Assembly: GCA_942491465.1 (NCBI GenBank)
Contig: CALOBA010000038.1
Location: 62,001-126,000 of the forward strand
Length of the DNA stretch: 64,000 nucleotides
Source: CALOBA01 sp942491465
GTDB taxonomy: Bacteria; Pseudomonadota; Gammaproteobacteria; Chromatiales; Chromatiaceae
Direction: 5' to 3'
Shown here: piece by piece, positions 1-8,720 of the stretch
How positions within the stretch are numbered: the first letter of the stretch is position 1
Layout of the letters: each line of letters opens with the position of its first letter
The notes under the pieces: generated by a model
Seen by the model: only the letters and a program-made list of their open reading frames with translations
What the model was told of the DNA's origin: nothing
Databases searched by the model: none
Translations under genes and position numbers: made by a program

Positions 1-945
1 GCCCAGCACGCCGGCACGGGGGCGGGGAAAGACCTGGCCGCCGCTTTGACGGCGCAGTTCAACCCGCGGACACCGGTGCAGCGGGCAACCCTCGCCGTCG
101 TCACCATCGAGCATGACCTCGGCAGCGGCTCCGGCTTCTTCATCACCCCCGACGGGCACATCCTGACCAACCGCCATGTGGTGCGCCCAACCGAGCTGGC
201 CCAATGGCAGGAGACCGAGGACAAGCTGAAACAGGACGCCGCGGGCCTCGCATCCCTGCGCGAGGAGCTGAAGGCCCTGGAGCGCCAGCTTGAGCCCCTG
301 CGCGAGAAGCTCGACGAATACGTCTCCGTGCGGGACATGATCACGCCGGAACGGCGGCTGCGACTGGAACCGGAGTATGAGCGACTCTCGGAGAGCTACC
401 GCGACCGCAAGGGGCGCATCGCGCAGGCGCGCGCCGAGCTGCGCAAGCAAACGCGCGGCTACCGGGACCGCCGACGCGACTTCGACTGGAAGACCACATC
501 GAGCAGCGTGCGGCGCAACTTCCGAGTGCTGCTGAAGGACGGCAGCGAGCACGGCGCACGGCTCATCGAGATCAACAAGCGCCACGACCTGGCCCTGATC
601 AAGCTCGACGGCCACATCACGCCGGCCTTGCGGGTGGCGGCCGACGGCGGGCTGGGCCAGGGCGAGTCGGTATTCGCCGTCGGCAGCCCCATCGGCATGT
701 CCGACGTCACCACGGCGGGGATCATCACCGGGCTTCGCGACGGCAAGATCGTCACCGACGCGCAGATCCTCCCCGGCAGCAGCGGCGGCCCGCTGTTGAA
801 CAAGGACGGCGAGGTGGTCGGCGTGAATGTGGCCCGGCTCTCCGGCGGCGACTCGGTCTACAGCGCCGGCTTCGGCATGGCCATCCCCATCGCCATCGCC
901 CTGCGCGAGATCGGCGCCCTGAAACGCTACTTCAGCGCGCCCTGA
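1..945 (+). CDS. Trypsin-like S1C serine protease with coiled-coil insertion (5'-partial)
   Basis: Serine endopeptidase of the trypsin-like S1C (DegP/HtrA-related) class, probably acting in the cell envelope, although its N-terminus lies outside the window. The frame is open to base 1, so the gene is 5'-partial; the TTG at 46 is only an internal codon. Counting from that TTG, the catalytic triad is His44 (TNRHVV), Asp181 (RHDLAL) and Ser246 (GSSGGP). Between His44 and Asp181, residues ~55-145 are rich in E, R, K and L in heptad-like order and should form a coiled-coil hairpin, far longer than the loop of ordinary HtrA proteases. No PDZ domain follows: only ~53 residues lie after the serine. 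The 3' end overlaps the convergent gene by 19 bp. The fold is firm; the substrate is unknown. Confidence 0.85.
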   Translation, partial: AQHAGTGAGKDLAAALTAQFNPRTPVQRATLAVVTIEHDLGSGSGFFITPDGHILTNRHVVRPTELAQWQETEDKLKQDAAGLASLREELKALERQLEPLREKLDEYVSVRDMITPERRLRLEPEYERLSESYRDRKGRIAQARAELRKQTRGYRDRRRDFDWKTTSSSVRRNFRVLLKDGSEHGARLIEINKRHDLALIKLDGHITPALRVAADGGLGQGESVFAVGSPIGMSDVTTAGIITGLRDGKIVTDAQILPGSSGGPLLNKDGEVVGVNVARLSGGDSVYSAGFGMAIPIAIALREIGALKRYFSAP

Positions 946-1343
946 TCGAAGCCGTCGCGCCCGGCCAAGGCGCGCCGCAGCGCCGCCTCCACCCGCGCCT
1001 CATGCACCGGCAGCGGTAACGCCGCGAACACCGGAAAGCGCTCCAGCATCGCCTCCAGCTTGTGCCGATGCTCCGGCTGGTAAAAGCAGATCACTTGCAC
1101 CTCGGGGTGGCGCTGCAGCCGCGCCATCAGCGTCTCCAGGTTGCTGGTGCGATCGCGAAAGTCCGACTGGAAGTTGTACTCGGTGACGATCAGGTCCGGC
1201 AGCCGCCGCTTCAGCGCCGCCTGGGCCTTGCGCTGGGAGGTCACCAGCTCGACGTCGAGCCCGAGCCGCCGATACAGCGGCGTCAGGTTCGGGTAGCCCC
1301 CCAGCTCGATGATACCGAGCAGCCGCGGCGCGGGCTCGGCCAT
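927..1343 (-). CDS. Receiver-like small protein coupled to the 2OG oxygenase
   Basis: Protein of 138 residues with no family I can name. It opens with a hydrophobic strand (LLGIIELGG), then alternates strands and amphipathic helices: DLIVTEYNF near residues 50-58 sits where a response-regulator receiver carries its phospho-acceptor Asp, but the residue here is not a clear Asp, and VQVICFY near 83 resembles a later receiver strand. I infer a degenerate receiver-like (CheY-type) fold. The ATG at 1343-1341 overlaps the stop of the upstream oxygenase gene (TGATG), so the two are probably translationally coupled. Longer in-frame extensions are rejected because they would run inside the oxygenase gene. 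Confidence 0.7.
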   Translation of the reverse strand: MAEPAPRLLGIIELGGYPNLTPLYRRLGLDVELVTSQRKAQAALKRRLPDLIVTEYNFQSDFRDRTSNLETLMARLQRHPEVQVICFYQPEHRHKLEAMLERFPVFAALPLPVHEARVEAALRRALAGRDGFDQGALK

Positions 1344-1957
1344 CAGGCGAACACCACCCAGGTGGTGGCGATGTACTTCGCCCCCTGCTGCACCGGCGCG
1401 GCCCGGTGCTCGTGGGTCCAGAACGGCGGGAACAGGACCAGCATGCCGCGCTCGGGCCGCACGCTGATGCCCTGATAGAGAAACTCGGTCTCGCCGCCGG
1501 GGCCGGGCACGTCGTTCAGATACCACAAGGCGACCAGCTGGCGCTGGCTCAGCTCATGGCTGCCGCCGTCCACATGCCAGTGGTAGTACTCGCCGGCCCG
1601 GTAGCGCTGCACCTGATAGCCCATGTCCTTGAACGGTCCCTTGAAGTAGGGAAAGGTCTCGCGAAACTCCCCCAGCGCCGCGGCCAGGGAGCGGAACAGC
1701 ATGGTGTCCACATCCTTCCACTCGGGCTTGTTGCTGACCACCAGATCGGTGGTCTTCTTGACCCGGGTATCCTCCTCGCGCAGCTGACCGACGCGGCCCT
1801 GGTACTGATGCTGCGGATTGGCCTCGAAGCGCGCGACGGCCTCGTCGCAGAAGCTCGGCGGCAGGGCGTTGGGGCGGGTGTAGATGAAGCTGCCGGGACT
1901 GATCTCGCGGATGGTCGGCAGCGGGGGGATGGTGCGCTCGGCGGGGTCCGTTGACAT
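1343..1957 (-). CDS. 2OG-Fe(II) oxygenase, prolyl 4-hydroxylase-like
   Basis: Non-haem iron dioxygenase of 204 residues using 2-oxoglutarate and O2, expected to hydroxylate a protein or small-molecule substrate. The iron triad is visible: His128 and Asp130 in HWHVDGG, and distal His184 (THEHRAAPV). Lys194 in GAKYIATTW occupies the position that binds the 2-oxoglutarate carboxylate in prolyl hydroxylases. The chosen start at 1957 follows a GAGTGAG-type ribosome site; an open extension to 2089 lacks one. The stop overlaps the start of the receiver-like gene. The family (P4H/PKHD-like) is firm; the substrate cannot be told. Confidence 0.85.
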   Translation of the reverse strand: MSTDPAERTIPPLPTIREISPGSFIYTRPNALPPSFCDEAVARFEANPQHQYQGRVGQLREEDTRVKKTTDLVVSNKPEWKDVDTMLFRSLAAALGEFRETFPYFKGPFKDMGYQVQRYRAGEYYHWHVDGGSHELSQRQLVALWYLNDVPGPGGETEFLYQGISVRPERGMLVLFPPFWTHEHRAAPVQQGAKYIATTWVVFA

Positions 1958-2126
1958 AAAGCTCACTCGGTCGATGACATCAAACGCGATATTCTCCGGC
2001 CAGTCCATGGTCCTGTCGAGGTCTGCGCAGCATCGGCCGAGGGCCGGGTTGACCCGGCTTGACCTCGGCATCGAGTTGACAAATCGCAATAGAAAACCGC
2101 AATAACCCCAATCAGATCAAACGATT

Positions 2127-2154
2127 TTGCCGTTTGTTCAGCGAGCGCTAGTAT
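2127..2154 (+). promoter_or_regulatory. Candidate sigma-70 promoter of the peroxiredoxin gene
   Basis: TTGCCG (2127-2132), a 16-base spacer and TAGTAT (2149-2154) lie 67 bases before the peroxiredoxin start. Both boxes are one or two bases from consensus. A competing TTGACA at 2076-2081 has no good -10 partner. Inference from sequence only. Confidence 0.4.
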
Positions 2155-2220
2155 GTCTGTACAGCACGGGGCAAGACCCCGACAGACAAGCCGAACCGAC
2201 TGACCCGGAGGTCACATTCC

Positions 2221-2871
2221 ATGGAAAACACCACCCAATCCGCTCCCATCATGCCGCGTCTGAACGAGCCCGCCCCGGCCTTCGAGGCGCCGACCACCCA
2301 CGGCGTAAAGACCCTGGAGGACTACCGCGGCAAGTGGTTGGTGCTGTTCTCGCACCCGGCCGACTTCACCCCGGTCTGCACCACCGAGTTCATCGCCTTC
2401 GCCAAGCGCCACGCGGACTTCCAGGCCATCGGCTGCGAGCTGCTCGGCCTGTCCATCGACAGCAACTTTTCCCACATCGCCTGGGAGCGCAACATCAAGG
2501 AGCGCTTCGGCGTCGAGATCGGCTTCCCGATCATCGCGGATCTTTCCATGCAGGTGGCCCGCGCCTACGGCATGATCCAGCCCGGCGCCAGCGACACCTC
2601 GGCGGTGCGCGCCACCTTCATCATCGACCCCGAAGGCATCCTGCGCGCCATGGTCTACTACCCGATGAGCAACGGCCGCTCCATCGACGAGTTTGTCCGC
2701 CTGGTCAAGGCCATGCAGACCTCGGACGAGCACAAGGTCGCCACCCCGGAGAACTGGCAACCCGGCGACAAGGTCATCGTCCCGCCGCCGGCCACCGCCG
2801 AGGAGGCCCGGGCACGCATGGACCAGGGCTATGAGTGCACCGATTGGTACTTCTGCAAGAAGGCGCTCTAA
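2221..2871 (+). CDS. Peroxiredoxin, Prx6-type (AhpC/TSA family)
   Basis: Cytoplasmic thiol peroxidase of 216 residues reducing H2O2 and organic hydroperoxides. The peroxidatic cysteine is Cys53 in the signature PADFTPVCTTEF, with Thr50 completing the active-site loop. The long C-terminal arm (from ~165) with the NWQPGDKVIVPPP element and the length are typical of the Prx6 subfamily rather than AhpC. Two further cysteines lie in the last 14 residues (YECTDWYFC) and could resolve the disulfide. An AGG-containing ribosome site precedes the ATG. The gene stands alone and is followed by a clear terminator. Confidence 0.95.
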   Translation: MENTTQSAPIMPRLNEPAPAFEAPTTHGVKTLEDYRGKWLVLFSHPADFTPVCTTEFIAFAKRHADFQAIGCELLGLSIDSNFSHIAWERNIKERFGVEIGFPIIADLSMQVARAYGMIQPGASDTSAVRATFIIDPEGILRAMVYYPMSNGRSIDEFVRLVKAMQTSDEHKVATPENWQPGDKVIVPPPATAEEARARMDQGYECTDWYFCKKAL

Positions 2872-2895
2872 CGCCGCCGCATTGAACCGTTGAGC

Positions 2896-2921
2896 AAGGG
2901 CCGGGTGATCCCGGCCCTTTT
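2896..2921 (+). terminator. Rho-independent terminator after peroxiredoxin
   Basis: A perfect 10-bp stem (AAGGGCCGGG at 2896-2905 with CCCGGCCCTT at 2910-2919) around a TGAT loop ends in a run of T, 25 bases after the peroxiredoxin stop. Confidence 0.85.
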
Positions 2922-3131
2922 GCTTGGCGCCAACGCGGCGTAGCCGCTCGTTCGTTCCGGGTTTCGGCTATGCTTTTCCCCTCGCCAACCCTGTCGCACC
3001 GGGCGGGACGGCGCGTCACCCCATCGATTTGTTCTCGGCGCACGGATGCCCGGCAGTAAGATCCGCCAAGCCCGCCGGTTCGTTTCAGACGCCGCTACGC
3101 CCCGGAACATCCCAGCAATCAGACGCCGATC

Positions 3132-3608
3132 ATGCCCTCCCCGCGCAAGCGATCCTCTTCGCTGCGGCGCTGGCTTCAGGAGCCGCTGCTGCACTTCCTG
3201 GCCGTCGCGCTGCTGTTTTTCGCCATCGACCACATCGTCGAGCCTCCCGCGGAGGCCGCGCAGGTCATTGTCATCGACGACGCCGTGGTGGGGTTGTTGC
3301 GTGAGCAGCTCAGCCTTGCCTGGGGGCGCGCGCCGAGCGAAGCCGAGCTTGAGCAACAGATCACCCAGTGGATCTCCGACGAGGTGCTCTACCGCGAGGC
3401 CCGGTCCTTGGGGCTGGACCAGGGCGACGAGATGCTGCGGGCGCGCCTGATCGCGAAGATGCGCAGCCTGATCTACAACAGCATCGTCGCCCCCGATCCC
3501 GCCCCCGCCGAGCGCGAAGCGGATGGGCGTGAGGCCGAGACCTACCGTCGGGTGCTGGCGCGCATGGACGAGATCCGCGCTCGCTATCAGGTCCGTCGCG
3601 AGGATTGA
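3132..3608 (+). CDS. Membrane-anchored SurA/PpiD-type chaperone N-domain protein
   Basis: Protein of 158 residues resembling the N-terminal part of periplasmic peptidyl-prolyl isomerases but lacking the catalytic parvulin domain. A basic start is followed by one transmembrane segment (~20-36, LLHFLAVALLFFAI), then a helical region including EQQITQWISDEVLYREARSLGL, the SurA-N-like signature in which helices are followed by an acidic segment. It is probably anchored in the inner membrane facing the periplasm. The stop overlaps a TTG ahead of the next gene and the ATG of that HupE/UreJ gene is 2 bases downstream, so they form one transcript. Short proteins of this type beside HupE/UreJ genes are often annotated as peptidylprolyl isomerases; I see no isomerase active site. 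Confidence 0.75.
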   Translation: MPSPRKRSSSLRRWLQEPLLHFLAVALLFFAIDHIVEPPAEAAQVIVIDDAVVGLLREQLSLAWGRAPSEAELEQQITQWISDEVLYREARSLGLDQGDEMLRARLIAKMRSLIYNSIVAPDPAPAEREADGREAETYRRVLARMDEIRARYQVRRED

Positions 3609-3610
3609 AC

Positions 3611-4585
3611 ATGCCCCCGCGACTGCTCCGCGCCGCATCGGCGCTGCTGTTGGCGGCGCTGCTGATTCCGGCTGGAGCGGCACTGGCCCATGGCTCATCC
3701 GTTGCCGTGCTCAGCCTTCAGGCCGAGGCACCGGGACGCTTTCAGCTGCGCTGGGACGCGCACACCCTCGACCATCGCCCGCCCGAGACGCGCTTTCCGG
3801 CGCACTGCCGACGTACCGGGGCCTTGCTGGACTGCGGTGAGCGCGGACTGACGGGCCCCCTGATCATGCCCGGCCTGGGGACGGGCTTCGCGGCCGCGGT
3901 GGTAGAGATCAACCGAGACGGCATGAGCGAACGCCATGTGCTGACCGCCGCCCGGCCAACCCTTGCGCTGGGCGCCCGCGGCGACGGCCCGGCTTGGCCG
4001 TCGGCGACCATCGCCACCGCCATCCGGCTCGGGCTGGCGCAAACCCTGCTCGGCGTCGAGCACCTGTTGTTCCTGTTCGGCCTGCTCTGGCTGGCCCGCT
4101 CCGCGCCGATGCGGGTCGGGGCCTTTGCCGCCTTCACCGGCGCCTGGGCGATGGGCTTGGCGGTGGTGAGCCTGGGCTGGATCGGCTTCCCGGAACGCCC
4201 GGTGGGCGCGGCCATCGCCCTGAGCATCGTCTTCGTCGCCGCCGAGGCGATCAAGCGCACCCGCGGGCATCAGGGCCTCGCGGTCCGCCGACCCTGGGTG
4301 GTCGCCCTGGCCTTCGGGCCGCTGCACGGGCTCGGCCTGGCCGACACGCTGGCACGCCTCGGGCTGGACCCGGTCGGCACCCCGGCCACGGCGCTGGGCT
4401 TCGGCATCGGCACTGCCATCGGCCTGACGGGCATCGCGCTGCTGGCGCTGGTCCTGCGCTGGTCGCATCGGGTGCTCGACCTGACCCTGCCGGCGCGGAC
4501 CGCGCTGGTCCCGGCCTACTGCGTCGGCTCGCTGGGCACCATCTGGCTACTGGAGCGCGTACTGACCCTCGCCCGGCTCGGTTGA
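3611..4585 (+). CDS. HupE/UreJ-family membrane protein (long form)
   Basis: Integral membrane protein of about 324 residues. It has a signal peptide ending near AALAHG, a periplasmic domain of ~85 residues, then about seven transmembrane helices. The helical part carries the HupE/UreJ signatures GVEHLLFLFG and GPLHGLGLADTL, whose histidines suggest metal (nickel/cobalt-like) handling; this role is inferred from the family. The ATG at 3611 is chosen because GAGG lies 8 bases upstream; TTG at 3605 is the alternative. It is co-transcribed with the SurA-like gene just before it. A hexanucleotide-repeat region follows it. Confidence 0.8.
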   Translation: MPPRLLRAASALLLAALLIPAGAALAHGSSVAVLSLQAEAPGRFQLRWDAHTLDHRPPETRFPAHCRRTGALLDCGERGLTGPLIMPGLGTGFAAAVVEINRDGMSERHVLTAARPTLALGARGDGPAWPSATIATAIRLGLAQTLLGVEHLLFLFGLLWLARSAPMRVGAFAAFTGAWAMGLAVVSLGWIGFPERPVGAAIALSIVFVAAEAIKRTRGHQGLAVRRPWVVALAFGPLHGLGLADTLARLGLDPVGTPATALGFGIGTAIGLTGIALLALVLRWSHRVLDLTLPARTALVPAYCVGSLGTIWLLERVLTLARLG

Positions 4586-4679
4586 ACCCCGGTGATCCTT
4601 TTCCGCGTCCCCCGGCACCAGCCTTCATCTTTCTGTCCCTTACCCCGCAAATCCTGAACAAACGGACGACGAGATTTCG

Positions 4680-4893
<214 letters not shown>

Positions 4894-4960
4894 ACGCGCC
4901 CAGCCCTCGAGCCGGCTCTTCAGTTGCGGCTGCGCCGGATAAGTTGAAGTAGAGACCCTT

Positions 4961-5572
4961 ATGACACCGACAACCACTGCCTGGTCCCGCATCGGGACCG
5001 CTCTCCTGCTGTTGACGCTGCCCGCGCTGGCCGCGGCCCATGCCGAGACCGGCGTGGCCGGGGGCCTGGTCAGCGGCTTCCTGCATCCGATCTTCGGACT
5101 GGATCATCTGGTCGCCATGGTCGCCGTCGGCCTCTGGGGCGCCCAGCTCGGGCGTCCCGCGATCTGGCTGCTGCCCATCACCTTCCCGACACTGATGGCC
5201 CTGGGCGGCGTGCTCGGGGTGCTCGGGGTGCCGATGCCCTTGGTGGAGATCAATGTTGCCCTGTCCGCCATCGTGCTTGGGCTCATGGTCGCGCTGAGCG
5301 CCCGGCCGCCGCTGTGGGTCGCGGCGATTCTGGTCGGCCTGTTCGCCGTCTTTCACGGCTATGCCCACGGTGCCGAACTCCCGGGTGCGGCCAATGCGCT
5401 GGCCTACGGCGTCGGCTTCGTCATCGCCACCGGCCTGCTGCACCTGGCCGGTATCCTGATCGGGCTGCTGATCGCCTGGCCCTTGGGTGCGCTGGCGGTG
5501 CGCGGCGGCGGCCTGGTCATTGCCGGACTGGGCTGCTGGTTCCTGCTGCTGCATGCCGGGTTCTTGGAATGA
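4961..5572 (+). CDS. HupE/UreJ-family protein
   Basis: Membrane protein of 203 residues with a signal peptide (cleavage near LAAAHA) and about six transmembrane helices. It carries the full family motifs: HPIFGLDHLVAMVAVG near residue 43 and FHGYAHGAE near 129, whose His/Asp residues are those thought to bind nickel or cobalt in hydrogenase and urease accessory permeases. Length is typical of HupE. Its stop overlaps the start of the next gene (ATGA). No hydrogenase or urease genes are nearby, so the transported metal is unknown. Confidence 0.85.
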   Translation: MTPTTTAWSRIGTALLLLTLPALAAAHAETGVAGGLVSGFLHPIFGLDHLVAMVAVGLWGAQLGRPAIWLLPITFPTLMALGGVLGVLGVPMPLVEINVALSAIVLGLMVALSARPPLWVAAILVGLFAVFHGYAHGAELPGAANALAYGVGFVIATGLLHLAGILIGLLIAWPLGALAVRGGGLVIAGLGCWFLLLHAGFLE

Positions 5573-6195
5573 GCCCACGGCGCGGCGCAGCAGCGGCGCT
5601 GCTGCTCGCGACACTCGCGCTCCCGCGGGGGGCCTCGGCGCACCTGGTGACGACCCGCTTCGGCGACTTCTATGGCGGCCTGCTGCATCCATTGACGGCG
5701 TTGGAGCACTGCATTCCCTGGCTCGCACTGGGGCTCTTGGCGGGCTGGCAGGGGGCGCGCAGCGGGCGCTGGACGCTCTTGGCATTCCCGATTGCGCTGC
5801 TGTGCGGCACCCTCGCCGGGGGCTGGCCACCGCCGCCGCTGTCGCCCGGGCTGCCGGTGGCGGAGATCAATATCGGCTCGTTCGTAGTCCTCGGCGCTCT
5901 GTTGGCCTTGGCCTGGCGGTTTCCGCTGGCGCTGATGGTGCTGCTGGGTCTGCTGTTCGGCCTCAGCCACGGCCTCGCCAATGGGACCGCCGCGCCGACC
6001 GCCGGCAGCCCCCTGCCCTTCGCCGTCGGCGTTGCAACGGCCGGCTATCTGATGGTCGCGCCGAGTGCGGCGGCGGCCGTGGTCATCGCCCGCCACCCCG
6101 GCTGGCCGCAGATCGCACTGCGCACCGCCGGCAGCTGGATCAGCGCAATCGGCATCATGATGCTGGCGCTCATCCTGGCGCCGGCTGCCGGCTGA
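5569..6195 (+). CDS. Divergent HupE/UreJ-family protein
   Basis: Membrane protein of 208 residues with a signal peptide (GASAHL) and about six transmembrane helices, clearly a paralogue of the preceding gene but with changed metal motifs: HPLTALEHC replaces the HPxxGxDH pattern, and GLSHGLANGTA replaces HGxAHGxE. The loss of the Asp and the last Glu suggests a different metal, a regulatory subunit or a partner in a heteromer. Four-base ATGA overlap with the upstream gene shows coupled translation. Confidence 0.75.
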   Translation: MSPRRGAAAALLLATLALPRGASAHLVTTRFGDFYGGLLHPLTALEHCIPWLALGLLAGWQGARSGRWTLLAFPIALLCGTLAGGWPPPPLSPGLPVAEINIGSFVVLGALLALAWRFPLALMVLLGLLFGLSHGLANGTAAPTAGSPLPFAVGVATAGYLMVAPSAAAAVVIARHPGWPQIALRTAGSWISAIGIMMLALILAPAAG

Positions 6196-6267
6196 GCGCC
6201 CACCCCACCCATGGGCGGAAACCACTGGCTTGGACAACGCCGCCGACCCGAGCGAGACCCACCACCG

Positions 6268-6633
6268 ATGTCTGATCCCAAACCGCGCCTGAGCGCCGAT
6301 CCCAGCGCCATGCGCAGGACGCGGCTGCGCGCCCTGCTGATCGGCGCGGTCTCGGTCACGCCGCTGGCCGCGCAGCCACTGCCGGTGGACAATGACGCCA
6401 CGGTGGCCCGCGCGCTGGTCGCGGCCGGCCAAGCCTTGCCGCTGCAACAGGTGATCGACCGCGCCCGCACCCGGCAGCCGGGGCGGATGATCGACGCCGA
6501 GCTCTACCGCGACCGCGACGATGGGCGCTTCATCTACGAGATCTACATCCTCGACGGCGCCGGCGACATCTGGGAGCTGGAGTACGACGCCGCGACCGGC
6601 GCCTTGATCGAGCACGAGCAGGAGGACCACTGA
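6268..6633 (+). CDS. PepSY-domain exported protein
   Basis: Protein of about 121 residues from the ATG at 6268; ATG 6310 is an alternative that begins directly at the signal peptide (MRRTRLRALLIGAVSV). The mature part has a PepSY-like fold: a helix (LPLQQVIDRARTRQPGRMIDAEL) followed by strands RFIYEIYILD and IWELEYDAATGALIE. PepSY proteins sit in the periplasm and often partner two-component sensors. It ends 2 bases before the response regulator, so one operon with the sensor pair is likely. Confidence 0.8.
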   Translation: MSDPKPRLSADPSAMRRTRLRALLIGAVSVTPLAAQPLPVDNDATVARALVAAGQALPLQQVIDRARTRQPGRMIDAELYRDRDDGRFIYEIYILDGAGDIWELEYDAATGALIEHEQEDH

Positions 6634-6635
6634 CC

Positions 6636-7319
6636 ATGCGCTTGCTGCTGGTCGAAGACGACCATGACCTCGCCGACGGCCTCAAGGGCGCTCTCGGCGC
6701 CGCCGGCTTCGCCGTGGACCATGCCGACAACGGCATCGACGGCGCCTTCCTCGGCACCGAGACGCCCTACGACTGCATCATCCTCGACCTCGGCCTCCCG
6801 GGCCGGCCGGGGCTTGAGGTCCTGCGCGAATGGCGCATCGCGGGGCTGCACACCCCGGTGCTGATCCTGACCGCCCGCGACGCCTGGCACGAGCGCGTCG
6901 ACGGCCTCAAGGCCGGCGCCGACGACTATCTCGGCAAGCCGTTCCACGTCGAGGAGCTAAGCGCGCGCATCCAGGCCCTGGTACGCCGCGCCGCCGGCAA
7001 CCCGGCGGCCAAGCTCAGGGTTGGCGACTTGACCCTCGACGAGGACCGCCAGCGCGCGATCCTGCCCGACGGTGCCGACGTCGAGCTGACCGGCACCGAG
7101 TTTCGGCTGCTGCGCTACTTCATGCACAACCCCGACAAGGTGCTGTCCAAGGAGCGACTCACCGACCACCTCTACGATCAGGACGCCGAGACCGGCAGCA
7201 ACCTGATCGAGGTCTACGTGCGCCGGCTGCGCGAGAAGCTCGGCCGCGAGCGCCTGCTGACCCAACGCGGCCAGGGCTATGTGCTGCCATCCAGCCCACC
7301 CCAGGCGCCCGCGCCATGA
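6636..7319 (+). CDS. OmpR/PhoB-family response regulator
   Basis: DNA-binding response regulator of 227 residues. Receiver domain 1-~118 with acidic pocket EDDHD, phospho-acceptor Asp51 (IILDLGLPG), Thr79 and Lys101 (GKPF). The C-terminal winged helix (~125-222) has ELTGTEFRLLRYF and the recognition region LIEVYVRRLREKL. Closest in style to QseB/PmrA/PhoP regulators. It follows the PepSY gene by 2 bases and overlaps the kinase by ATGA. It probably controls the flanking HupE/PepSY genes, which is inference from context. Confidence 0.93.
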   Translation: MRLLLVEDDHDLADGLKGALGAAGFAVDHADNGIDGAFLGTETPYDCIILDLGLPGRPGLEVLREWRIAGLHTPVLILTARDAWHERVDGLKAGADDYLGKPFHVEELSARIQALVRRAAGNPAAKLRVGDLTLDEDRQRAILPDGADVELTGTEFRLLRYFMHNPDKVLSKERLTDHLYDQDAETGSNLIEVYVRRLREKLGRERLLTQRGQGYVLPSSPPQAPAP

Positions 7320-8695
7320 CCCTCAAGTCCCTCGCCAGCCGGCTGCACCTGGCCCTCGGCATCAGCCTGACCATCCTCATCGCGCTGGCCTGGTGGCTTG
7401 GCCACGATGCCCTGCACCGCAGTGCCGAGGCCTTCGTGCTGCATCGCCTCCAGCACGACGCCGAGGCCCTGCTCGGCGTCATCGCCCTGGAGCCGGTGGC
7501 GCTGCGCGACGGCGCCATGCCGATCTACCGCCAGCCGTTCTCCGGGCACTATTTCGAGCTGCGCTGGGACGACGGGCGGGTGCTGCACTCGCGCTCCCTC
7601 TGGGACCAGCAGCTGGACATCGCACCGCTGCCGCCGGGGGAGGTCGCCATCCGGCAGGCCCCCGGACCCGATGGCCAACAGCTGTTGGTGCGCAGCGCCG
7701 GCTACCAGCTCGACGGGCAGCGGCTGACCCTGGCCGTCGCCGAGGACCTGCTGCCGATGGGGGCGGTGATGGGCGGCTTCGAGCGCTGGTTCGCCGTGCT
7801 CGCCATCGGTGGGCTGCTCGCGACCCTGATCGCCGCGCGCTGGATCGTCCGCCGCGCCTTCCGCTCCCTCGACCCGGTCTACCGCGATATCGACGCCCTC
7901 GAGCACGGCACCACCCGCACCCTCGGCAACAACGTCCCCACCGAGATCCTGCCGCTGGTCAACAAGCTCAACGGCCTGCTCGCCGTCTACGACAAGCGCC
8001 TGGAGCGCTCGCGCAACGCCGCGGGCAACCTCGCCCATGCCCTGAAGGGACCGCTGATGCTGATGCGCCAGCAGCTCGAGCGCGGCGACGCCGCGCTGTG
8101 GGCGGACGACCGCCGACTCTGCGGCCAACAGGTCGAGCGCGTCCATGCGCTCCTGGAGCGCGAGCTCAAGCGCGCCCGCATCGCCGGCGGCGGCACCGCG
8201 GGCTCCCTGTTCGACCCGGCCGAAGAGCTGCCGGTGCTGCGCGACCTGCTCGGGCGGATGTACGCCGACAAGGCCCTGCGGATCGACTGCCGCCTCGCCG
8301 ATGTCGGCGCGCTGGCCGCCGATCGCCAGGACCTGCTGGAGCTCGCCGGCACCCTGCTCGACAACGCCTGCAAGTGGGCGCGCAGCCGGGTGCGCTGCAG
8401 CATGGAACACGCCGACGGCGGCATCCGCCTGCGGGTCGAAGATGACGGCCCCGGCTGCGACGACGACGCACTCGCCGGCCTCAGCGCCCGCGGCGCCCGC
8501 CTCGACGAGAGCGTCACCGGCCACGGCCTCGGCCTCTCCATCGCCAACGAGATCGTCGAGCTCTACGGCGGCACCCTGACCCTCGGCCGCTCCGAGCGCC
8601 TCGGCGGCTTCGCCGCCACCGTCACGCTACCGCTGCCGGAGGCCGCGTTCAGCTTCAGTTCAGCACCGCCTGCTAGCCTGACAGTCAACCAATAG
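7316..8695 (+). CDS. Sensor histidine kinase (PhoQ/QseC-like)
   Basis: Inner-membrane sensor kinase of 459 residues, partner of the preceding regulator. Transmembrane helices at ~11-29 and ~158-175 enclose a periplasmic sensor of ~125 residues; a HAMP-like linker follows. The phospho-acceptor is His241 in NLAHALKGPL, which is PhoQ/QseC-like. The ATPase domain shows the N box (LLDNACKWA), VEDDGPGC and GHGLGLSIANEIV. Start fixed by the ATGA overlap. Confidence 0.92.
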   Translation: MTLKSLASRLHLALGISLTILIALAWWLGHDALHRSAEAFVLHRLQHDAEALLGVIALEPVALRDGAMPIYRQPFSGHYFELRWDDGRVLHSRSLWDQQLDIAPLPPGEVAIRQAPGPDGQQLLVRSAGYQLDGQRLTLAVAEDLLPMGAVMGGFERWFAVLAIGGLLATLIAARWIVRRAFRSLDPVYRDIDALEHGTTRTLGNNVPTEILPLVNKLNGLLAVYDKRLERSRNAAGNLAHALKGPLMLMRQQLERGDAALWADDRRLCGQQVERVHALLERELKRARIAGGGTAGSLFDPAEELPVLRDLLGRMYADKALRIDCRLADVGALAADRQDLLELAGTLLDNACKWARSRVRCSMEHADGGIRLRVEDDGPGCDDDALAGLSARGARLDESVTGHGLGLSIANEIVELYGGTLTLGRSERLGGFAATVTLPLPEAAFSFSSAPPASLTVNQ

Positions 8696-8720
8696 GCCAC
8701 CCGCCTGCTCGGAGACTGCC

